10,639 nt of DNA from Saliniplasma sp051745305 (lineage in GTDB: Archaea; Thermoplasmatota; Thermoplasmata; Halarchaeoplasmatales; Halarchaeoplasmataceae): NCBI GenBank assembly GCA_051745305.1, contig JBNJDY010000054.1:1-10639 (forward strand), read 5' to 3'. Positions within the stretch are counted from its first letter, which is position 1. The number at the start of each line of letters is the position of its first letter. The translations under genes and the position numbers were made by a program. Under the pieces are notes generated by a model. That model searched no databases. It saw only the letters and a program-made list of their open reading frames with translations, and was not told the origin of the DNA. This document shows positions 6,561-10,639 of this stretch, in pieces.

Positions 6561-6572
6561 TAACACGTCGGA
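6561..6572 (-). repeat. Inverted repeat, right copy (TAACACGTCGGA on the plus strand)
   Basis: Exact reverse complement of 6302-6313. It ends 56 bp upstream of the ftsZ TATA box and has the same orientation relative to ftsZ as the left copy has to the small protein gene. Confidence 0.75.
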
Positions 6573-6628
6573 TCTCTTTAAAATGCTTCAAAGTATAAGT
6601 GTTGTTAGGACCTTTTAGTGCAAAATAA

Positions 6629-6637
6629 TTTATATAA
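6629..6637 (+). promoter_or_regulatory. TATA box of the ftsZ operon
   Basis: TTTATATAA is a strong archaeal TATA match. A start about 25 bp downstream (near 6658-6660) gives a leader of roughly 30 nt before the ATG at 6689, enough to hold the ribosome binding site. The box is nearly symmetric, so it could also support some minus-strand initiation. Confidence 0.6.
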
Positions 6638-6675
6638 GAGGAATGGTTTACGTATTTGTATAAATAACCTTTAAT

Positions 6676-6679
6676 GGAG
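6676..6679 (+). promoter_or_regulatory. Ribosome binding site of ftsZ
   Basis: GGAG lies 9 nt before the ATG at 6689 and overlaps the alternative ATG at 6674. This favours initiation at 6689. Confidence 0.5.
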
Positions 6680-6688
6680 AGTATATTG

Positions 6689-7789
6689 ATGGAATCAATT
6701 GTTGAAGAAGCTCTTTCCCGTGAAAGTTCTAGGAAGAAAGAGGAAAAAAAGGATCGTGACCCGCGTGAATTATCCGCAGACGACGAAGAACTCAGGGAAG
6801 TACTTTCAGGTTTAAAAACAGATATCAAGATAATAGGTGCAGGTGGAGCAGGATGCAATACTATAGATAGGATGTCTGAAGAAGGCATACAGGGTGCTAA
6901 ATTGATAGCCTGTAATACGGACGCCCAGCACCTTCTTACAGTTCATGCCCAAAGAAAGATACTACTCGGTAGAAGAAAAACAAGAGGACTAGGAGCCGGT
7001 GCTTTACCACAGGTAGGGAGAGAAGCTACGGAAGAGGCAAAAGAGGAATTGAGCGAATTATTAGAGGGGACAGACCTTGTTTTTGTCACTTGTGGTCTTG
7101 GAGGAGGAACTGGAACCGGTGCAGCACCAGTTATTGCCGAAATCGCAAAAGAACACGGTGCTTTGACAGTTGCTGTTTGTACCACACCATTCAAGGCCGA
7201 AGGCGCTTCCCGTATGGAAAACGCCGAATGGGGTCTAGGTAGATTGAAAAGCGTTGCGGATACAGTTATCACAGTTCCTAACGATAAACTTCTCGAATTG
7301 GTACCTCGATTATCATTAAATAAAGCCTTCAAAGTCGCTGATGAAGTTTTAACCCGTTCTATCAAAGGTATAACAGAAATAGTCACCAAACCCGGACTGG
7401 TCAATCTTGATTTTAACGACCTAAAAACCATCATGGAAGGTGCAGGTGTCGCCATGATAGGCATGGGTGAAGACGACTCTGAGAACAGAGCTGAAAAGGC
7501 AATAGAAGAAGCCATAGGTTCCCCACTATTAGAAGTGGATATCAGCCGTGCAAACGCCGCCCTCGTCAATGTTGTAGGTGGTAACGATATGACCGTTTCC
7601 GAGGCTGAAAGGGTCGCTGAGATGGTCGAAGATAAGATCGGAACTGATGCGAGGATAATCTGGGGAGCTTCTATAGAACCCACCTTGGAGAAAACGCTAC
7701 GCGTGATGGTTGTAATAACCGGCGTTAAATCCAAACAGATATTTGGAAAAGAGATAGACACACAGGAAGAGATTCAAAGCGTTGCATGA
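6689..7789 (+). CDS. ftsZ: Cell division protein FtsZ (FtsZ1-type by context)
   Basis: A tubulin-like GTPase that polymerises into the division ring. From the ATG at 6689 (366 residues) it has a short charged N-terminal tail (1-43), GGAGCNT (52-58), the tubulin signature GGGTGTG (138-144), TTPFKAEG (165-172), and the T7 catalytic loop NLDFND (239-244) with Asp241 and Asp244 in place for GTP hydrolysis, so it should be active. The start MESIVEEAL resembles the N-terminus of other archaeal FtsZ proteins. The ATG at 6674 would give a repeated MESILMESI and has no ribosome binding site in front. The gene heads a tight operon with secE, spt5 and rpl11, the position typical of FtsZ1 in Euryarchaeota. 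The C-terminus is a short polar tail (about 350-366). Confidence 0.96.
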   Translation: MESIVEEALSRESSRKKEEKKDRDPRELSADDEELREVLSGLKTDIKIIGAGGAGCNTIDRMSEEGIQGAKLIACNTDAQHLLTVHAQRKILLGRRKTRGLGAGALPQVGREATEEAKEELSELLEGTDLVFVTCGLGGGTGTGAAPVIAEIAKEHGALTVAVCTTPFKAEGASRMENAEWGLGRLKSVADTVITVPNDKLLELVPRLSLNKAFKVADEVLTRSIKGITEIVTKPGLVNLDFNDLKTIMEGAGVAMIGMGEDDSENRAEKAIEEAIGSPLLEVDISRANAALVNVVGGNDMTVSEAERVAEMVEDKIGTDARIIWGASIEPTLEKTLRVMVVITGVKSKQIFGKEIDTQEEIQSVA

Positions 7790-7800
7790 GGTAATAACAG

Positions 7801-8034
7801 ATGGACATATTGGAAGAGTCTTGGAAATTACAGAAGAAAATCGAAGATAGCACTAACAAGATAGGTAAGGGTAAATACGGTCGTCTATTAAAGATGGCTA
7901 GGAAACCTACTCCAGAAGAATATAAGAAAACGATCATCATCTGTGTAGTAGGTATACTTTTATTAGGTGGACTAGGATTCCTAATATACTTGCTTTTCGA
8001 AAATGTTCCAGATTACCTTTCTATATTTATGTGA
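7801..8034 (+). CDS. secE: Preprotein translocase subunit SecE (Sec61 gamma)
   Basis: The 77-residue protein is the small clamp subunit of the SecYEG translocon in the cytoplasmic membrane. An amphipathic N-terminal helix (about 4-32) leads to the family-typical ARKPTPEEYKKT (33-44) and one transmembrane helix (about 44-66, IIICVVGILLLGGLGFLIYLL). The single membrane span is the archaeal/eukaryotic form. The start ATG at 7801 has GAGGT (7788-7792) 8 nt upstream, overlapping the ftsZ stop. The gap to ftsZ is 11 bp. Position between ftsZ and spt5 supports the call. Confidence 0.93.
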   Translation: MDILEESWKLQKKIEDSTNKIGKGKYGRLLKMARKPTPEEYKKTIIICVVGILLLGGLGFLIYLLFENVPDYLSIFM

Positions 8035-8043
8035 GGGAGTTTC

Positions 8044-8952
8044 ATGGGACTTTTAGAAGATTTTGAAGAAGAGGAGATCAAAAAGGTACCTGAAAAAGAG
8101 GAAGTCGAAGAAAAGGTCGACAGGCTTGGTCTCCGATTTGTTTGTGATGAAAAAGCTAAAACTATCGCTACCGGGCACGTTACAGATTATGATGTTAAAC
8201 TTGTAAATGACACCGGTGAGGATCATAAAATAGAGCTATGCGTAAATCTCTTATACAGTGCCGATAAAGAAAAAAGGATACCCTGGAACGTCAAAATTCT
8301 CGGGGAAAAAGAGTTCTCATCGTCGGATGAAGCACTCAAAAAAGAGATCGATTTAAACGATGGAGATGAGAAACCGATACCCGTTAAAGTAGAAGCTCCA
8401 GAAGGGGCACGTTATGGTGAGAAATTGGAAGTCGTGATCGATGCGACATCCAAGAGAGACACCCTAGTATCCGATTCTTTAACATTGGTAACCACTGCTA
8501 GACCGACCGTTGTAGCGGTGAAAACACAGATAGGGCAGGAAAAAAACGTTGCCGATTATCTAGCTGGCCTTTCAAAAAGTGGTGATAATAATCTTGGAAT
8601 ATTTTCGATGTTAGCACCAAAACCCGTAAGGGGATACATCTTCATGGAGGTCATGAATCCTAATAGGATCGAAGAAGCTATAAGCTCCATGAGGAAAGCT
8701 AAAGGTGTTGTCGGCGGAGAAACAAGTTTAGAAGAGATTGAACACTTCCTTACGCCTAAGCTCGCTGTTGAGGGTATCGCTGAAGGAGATATAGTCGAAC
8801 TTTCCGCAGGACCGTTCAAAGGCGAGAAGGCTAGGGTAACACAGATAAATGAGGACAGTGATGAGATCACTGTTGAACTGTTCGAAGCGACTGTACCTAT
8901 CCCGGTAACAGTTCGTGGAGATCACGTTAGAGTATTAGAAAAGGATAAATAA
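8044..8952 (+). CDS. spt5: Transcription elongation factor Spt5 (NusG family) with an extra N-terminal domain
   Basis: Spt5 pairs with Spt4, clamps RNA polymerase on DNA and links it to the ribosome. The C-terminal half is a normal archaeal Spt5: an NGN domain (about 154-236; TVVAVKTQIGQEKNVADYL, VRGYIFMEV, VKGVVGG-like KGVVGG) and a KOW domain (about 244-297; EGDIVELSAGPFKGEKARV, VPIPVTV). Archaeal Spt5 is usually about 150 residues; this one has 302. Residues 1-25 are highly acidic, and about 28-150 form an added beta-rich segment (GHVTDYDVKLVNDTGED, PWNVKI, KPIPVKVEAPEGARYGEKLEVVIDATS) resembling Ig-like NEW3/CARDB-type folds. There is no signal peptide or frameshift, and the two parts read in one frame, so the fusion looks genuine. 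GAGGGA (8033-8038), overlapping the secE stop, is 5 nt before the ATG. Confidence 0.93.
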   Translation: MGLLEDFEEEEIKKVPEKEEVEEKVDRLGLRFVCDEKAKTIATGHVTDYDVKLVNDTGEDHKIELCVNLLYSADKEKRIPWNVKILGEKEFSSSDEALKKEIDLNDGDEKPIPVKVEAPEGARYGEKLEVVIDATSKRDTLVSDSLTLVTTARPTVVAVKTQIGQEKNVADYLAGLSKSGDNNLGIFSMLAPKPVRGYIFMEVMNPNRIEEAISSMRKAKGVVGGETSLEEIEHFLTPKLAVEGIAEGDIVELSAGPFKGEKARVTQINEDSDEITVELFEATVPIPVTVRGDHVRVLEKDK

Positions 8953-8977
8953 TCAATATCATAGGAGTGACATAATT

Positions 8978-9454
8978 ATGCCAACAGAAACAATAGAAGC
9001 ACTTGTAGACGCAGGCGAGGTTTCCGCAGGACCACCTCTCGGACCAGAATTGGGTCCTTTAGGAGTCAATATAATGGAGATCGTTGAAGCGGTCAACGAA
9101 AAAACCAAGAGATTTGAGGGGATGAAAGTCCCTATAAAATTAGAAGTGGACACAGAGTCTGGAGAATACAATATATCTGTAGGAACTCCACCTACGTCCG
9201 CACTCATAAAAGAAAAACTAGGCATCGATAAGGGAAGCGGAACACCTCACTCCAACATAGTAGCTGATATGTCGATAGATCAAGCTATAGAAGTTGCTGA
9301 GATGAAAGAAGACGACCTAATGGGTAAAACAATCAAGGAAAAGACGAAGGAGATCGCTGGAACCTGTGTATCTATGGGGATAACCGTAGAAGGTAAAGAT
9401 CCTAGAGAATTCCAAAAACTAGTGGACCAGGGAGAATACGACAAATACTTCTAA
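8978..9454 (+). CDS. rpl11: Large ribosomal subunit protein uL11
   Basis: uL11 sits at the base of the ribosomal stalk, on the 23S rRNA GTPase-associated region. The N-terminal domain shows the signature GEVSAGPPLGPELGPLGVNI (about 13-32), including the proline-rich switch. The C-terminal RNA-binding domain includes TPPTSALIKEKLGI and ending segments EIAGTCVSMGITVEG. At 158 residues it is of normal archaeal length. AGGAGTGA (8963-8970) lies 7 nt before the ATG; the gap to spt5 is 25 bp. The usual partners rpl1, rpl10 and rpl12 do not follow: the next gene is a convergent GINS gene whose stop codon overlaps this one. Confidence 0.96.
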   Translation: MPTETIEALVDAGEVSAGPPLGPELGPLGVNIMEIVEAVNEKTKRFEGMKVPIKLEVDTESGEYNISVGTPPTSALIKEKLGIDKGSGTPHSNIVADMSIDQAIEVAEMKEDDLMGKTIKEKTKEIAGTCVSMGITVEGKDPREFQKLVDQGEYDKYF

Positions 9455-10242
9455 TCCAAAACTATTTTTCTAGCTTTTCCTCTCTTTATCAATACGTTAG
9501 CTATATCTTCTCTTAGAGTTACTACATCTTCCTTTTTGAGATCATAAGTTGCGTCCATATCAACGAATGGAGGAATCTTTTCTGTAACATGTATCAGGAT
9601 CTCAGTAGGTTTTTCATCTGTATATTCTTCGATTTCATCGATTGAAGAGAATTCTTTGGGTGATGGTTCCGGTATTTTTTCAGGTACTTCATTTTTATCT
9701 AGTTCCTTTTTCTCTTTATCAATAGATTCATCTTTATCAATATATTCATCTTTATCAATAGATTCATCTTCAGGTTCTTCAACCAGTTCTTTTTTAGGAG
9801 GTTCACTTACTTCCTTTTTCTCATCGATCTTTTCTTTTTCTGACTCGACTTCCCTCTTATAACCACCGAAGAAAAGCTCTTCCTCCATCTCCTCAAGCAG
9901 ATCGATCATATCGTTGTAAAACTTTTCTTCTCTACTTGTCATGCTGTCGGTGTTTACTTTCTTGGAACCGCTCACGTGATGAACTGCTGCAAGTGCAACT
10001 TTTTGTGCCCTTCTAGAGAAAAGATCTTCAGCATAATTTTTAGCCTTGTTAAATTCCCGGTGGAGTGCCTTACTTCTAGAGTCCGAGGGAAAACCCACTT
10101 CTTCGATCTCCTTTTCCAACTCGTTAAGATAATCTCGTAATAAACGATAAAAGACTGGACGTATGTCTGCTAACTGTTTAGAATTGCGTTCATGCAATAG
10201 TGCTTCCCTGAGATCTGAGATTTTGAACTCGTCTTCTGGCAT
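9451..10242 (-). CDS. gins15: GINS complex subunit, Gins15/Gins51-type
   Basis: GINS bridges MCM helicase and other replisome factors at the fork. The 263-residue protein has the Gins51 order: an alpha-helical A domain first (about 1-128; ISDLREALLHERNSKQLADI, FYRLLRDYLNELEKEI, a SRRAQKVALAAVH helix), then a small beta-rich B domain last (about 213-262; EILIHVTEKIPPFVDMDATYDL, KKEDVVTLREDIANVLIKRGKARKI). The B domain phrase ending in Leu-Ile-x-x-Gly-Lys-Ala is characteristic. The linker (129-212) is unusually long and acidic, rich in Glu, Lys, Asp and Pro, and contains an 18-bp tandem repeat; it should be disordered. The stop (TAG) shares bases with the rpl11 stop on the other strand. No primase or PCNA gene is adjacent, although gins15 often lies near priS in archaea. 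Confidence 0.85.
   Translation of the reverse strand: MPEDEFKISDLREALLHERNSKQLADIRPVFYRLLRDYLNELEKEIEEVGFPSDSRSKALHREFNKAKNYAEDLFSRRAQKVALAAVHHVSGSKKVNTDSMTSREEKFYNDMIDLLEEMEEELFFGGYKREVESEKEKIDEKKEVSEPPKKELVEEPEDESIDKDEYIDKDESIDKEKKELDKNEVPEKIPEPSPKEFSSIDEIEEYTDEKPTEILIHVTEKIPPFVDMDATYDLKKEDVVTLREDIANVLIKRGKARKIVLD
9462..9489 (+). terminator. Putative T-rich terminator of the ftsZ-rpl11 operon
   Basis: Just after the rpl11 stop the plus strand reads CTATTTTTCTAGCTTTTCCTC and then CTTTATC, three short T-clusters without a stem, as in archaeal terminators. The tract lies inside the 3' end of the convergent GINS gene, so its composition may simply reflect coding for Lys and Arg. Confidence 0.35.
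9715..9768 (-). repeat. Three tandem 18-bp units within the GINS linker
   Basis: Units at 9715-9732, 9733-9750 and 9751-9768 are identical except for one G/T change at base 11 of the middle copy. They encode DESIDK, DEYIDK, DESIDK on the minus strand. The unit length is a multiple of three, so copy-number changes keep the frame and alter only linker length. Confidence 0.9.
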
Positions 10243-10280
10243 CAGTACAATACTTTATTCGAAGGTAATATGATTTTCGG

Positions 10281-10299
10281 AAAAAAAGAAAAGAGGGGG
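10281..10299 (-). terminator. C5/T-rich tract between the zinc-ribbon gene and gins15
   Basis: The minus strand reads CCCCC, TCTTTTC, TTTTTTT. It strongly resembles the tract at 5883-5902, which also lies between two minus-strand genes. It probably ends transcripts from the zinc-ribbon gene; it may also fall at the start of the gins15 leader. Confidence 0.45.
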
Positions 10300-10311
10300 A
10301 TATTGCGGAGA

Positions 10312-10325
10312 CTGTATTTATACAG
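10312..10325 (-). promoter_or_regulatory. Palindromic TATA element, probable gins15 promoter
   Basis: The minus strand reads CTGTATAAATACAG: a canonical TATAAATA (10315-10322) embedded in a 6+2+6 dyad. A start about 25 bp downstream (near 10293) would give a leader of about 50 nt for gins15. The dyad around the TATA box could serve as an operator. A closer TATA-like ATCATATTA, about 30 bp before the ATG, is an alternative leaderless promoter. Confidence 0.4.
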
Positions 10326-10371
10326 GGTTTTTTTAATTTAAATGTTATTTGGTACAAGCTTCGAACAGTAG

Positions 10372-10587
10372 TTATTCAAAAACTGTTCCGCAGTTTGGAC
10401 AGGTTTCCTTATCGAAGTCAACTTCTATACTGCAATTGGAACAAACGTACTTGGTCAACTCATCTTCTACAGGTTCAAAGATCTCCTGTCCACATTTCAG
10501 ACATTTGAAATCATCTGGCACGTACGCTGCACAGAAGGGACACTCCACTAAAACCTCGATAAAACCAGACTTTTCTTCTTCGATCAT
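10372..10587 (-). CDS. Small double zinc-ribbon protein, 71 residues
   Basis: Four CxxC knuckles are visible: CPFC (16-19), CLKC (29-32), CSNC (49-52) and CPNC (63-66). The pairs suggest two zinc-ribbon modules, each binding one zinc ion by four cysteines, linked by an acidic stretch (EPVEDELTKY). Spacing between knuckles is 9 and 10 residues, typical of short rubredoxin-like ribbons. There is no membrane segment. Such proteins often bind nucleic acid or protein partners, but no specific role can be given. The ATG at 10587 has a TATA-like box centred 25 bp upstream, so a leaderless message is likely. The next gene on the same strand is gins15, 129 bp downstream and separated by a terminator-like tract and its own TATA element. 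Confidence 0.8.
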   Translation of the reverse strand: MIEEEKSGFIEVLVECPFCAAYVPDDFKCLKCGQEIFEPVEDELTKYVCSNCSIEVDFDKETCPNCGTVFE

Positions 10588-10607
10588 GATAACGTATAAT
10601 TTGACTG

Positions 10608-10617
10608 TATATATTAA
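10608..10617 (-). promoter_or_regulatory. TATA box of the zinc-ribbon gene
   Basis: The minus strand reads TTAATATATA, centred about 25 bp before the ATG, preceded by a purine-rich GGAAAAATGA that could include a BRE. The spacing puts the transcription start at or next to the start codon, and no Shine-Dalgarno sequence is present. Confidence 0.5.
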
Positions 10618-10639
10618 TCATTTTTCCTTTCCAACTAAA

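Larger units (their letters stand above)
6224..6628. other. AT-rich divergent intergenic region without a convincing gene
   Basis: About 400 bp between the two divergent promoters hold no gene I can support. They contain a 12-bp inverted repeat (6302-6313 and 6561-6572), a 6+1+6 palindrome (6392-6404), and an 8-bp hairpin (6416-6423 with 6438-6445). A 60-codon minus-strand frame (6520 to 6338) has GGAGG-like sequences near its start. Its composition (rich in Ser, His, Cys, Phe, Ile) is unlike the Glu/Lys-rich neighbours and it matches no family I know. I see no tRNA, C/D-box or CRISPR structure. Confidence 0.6.

Noticed and set aside
6302..6572. SRP RNA or RNase P RNA closed by the 12-bp inverted repeat
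   Set aside because: The interior is AT-rich and I find none of the conserved core motifs of either RNA.
6674..6688. Upstream ATG giving a five-residue longer FtsZ (MESIL then MESI)
   Set aside because: The GGAG ribosome binding site overlaps this ATG and suits the one at 6689; MESIVEEAL matches the usual archaeal FtsZ N-terminus.
6469..6888. 139-codon minus-strand ORF
   Set aside because: It overlaps the ftsZ promoter and the antisense strand of ftsZ; its Ser-rich composition is what an antisense frame of a Glu/Arg-rich gene gives.
6943..7761. 272-codon minus-strand ORF opposite ftsZ
   Set aside because: Long but a mirror of a high-confidence ftsZ; Ser/Pro/Thr-rich, no ribosome binding site or promoter, no family features.
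9715..9768. CRISPR-like short repeats
   Set aside because: Units are directly tandem without spacers, 18 bp long and in frame inside a protein linker.

Overview
The window is archaeal chromosomal DNA. The strongest evidence is the set of genes: a form III RuBisCO with its AMP-pathway partners, an ArcS-type archaeosine enzyme with a PUA domain, a GINS subunit, and an ftsZ-secE-spt5-rpl11 cluster in the order known from Euryarchaeota. The DNA is moderately AT-rich, and many proteins are rich in Glu, Asp and Lys. Both leaderless-type promoters and GGAGG-type ribosome binding sites are visible. A euryarchaeote is likely, possibly from the Thermoplasmatota side, but the sequence alone does not settle the lineage.

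Region 1 (1-4147, plus strand). The 3' end of a HAD-family phosphatase of the phosphoserine phosphatase type is followed by a compact three-gene unit: ribose-1,5-bisphosphate isomerase, form III RuBisCO and AMP phosphorylase. This is the complete archaeal AMP (pentose bisphosphate) pathway. AMP plus phosphate gives adenine and ribose-1,5-bisphosphate, which is isomerised to ribulose-1,5-bisphosphate, which RuBisCO carboxylates to two 3-phosphoglycerates. The genes are joined by a 4-bp overlap and a 4-bp gap, and two DNA palindromes lie in front of the first one.

Region 2 (4152-6140, minus strand). arcS runs tail-to-tail against AMP phosphorylase with only 4 bp between the stops. It is preceded by a small conserved-looking 72-residue protein of unknown function. 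That gene has a GGAGG ribosome binding site and a predicted hairpin near the start of its transcript.

Region 3 (6141-6688). This is an AT-rich divergent intergenic region of about 550 bp. It carries a 12-bp inverted repeat whose two copies face the two divergent promoters in the same relative orientation, plus two further dyads. No convincing gene was found in it.

Region 4 (6689-9454, plus strand). This is an ftsZ, secE, spt5, rpl11 operon with gaps of 11, 9 and 25 bp and a good ribosome binding site before each gene. Spt5 is about twice the usual archaeal length, because an extra N-terminal domain that looks like an immunoglobulin-type beta-sandwich precedes the NGN and KOW domains. The usual rpl1-rpl10-rpl12 genes do not follow rpl11.

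Region 5 (9451-10587, minus strand). A GINS replication subunit overlaps the rpl11 stop codon tail-to-tail. It has a long acidic linker containing an 18-bp tandem repeat. Upstream of it lies a 71-residue double zinc-ribbon protein with its own promoter.
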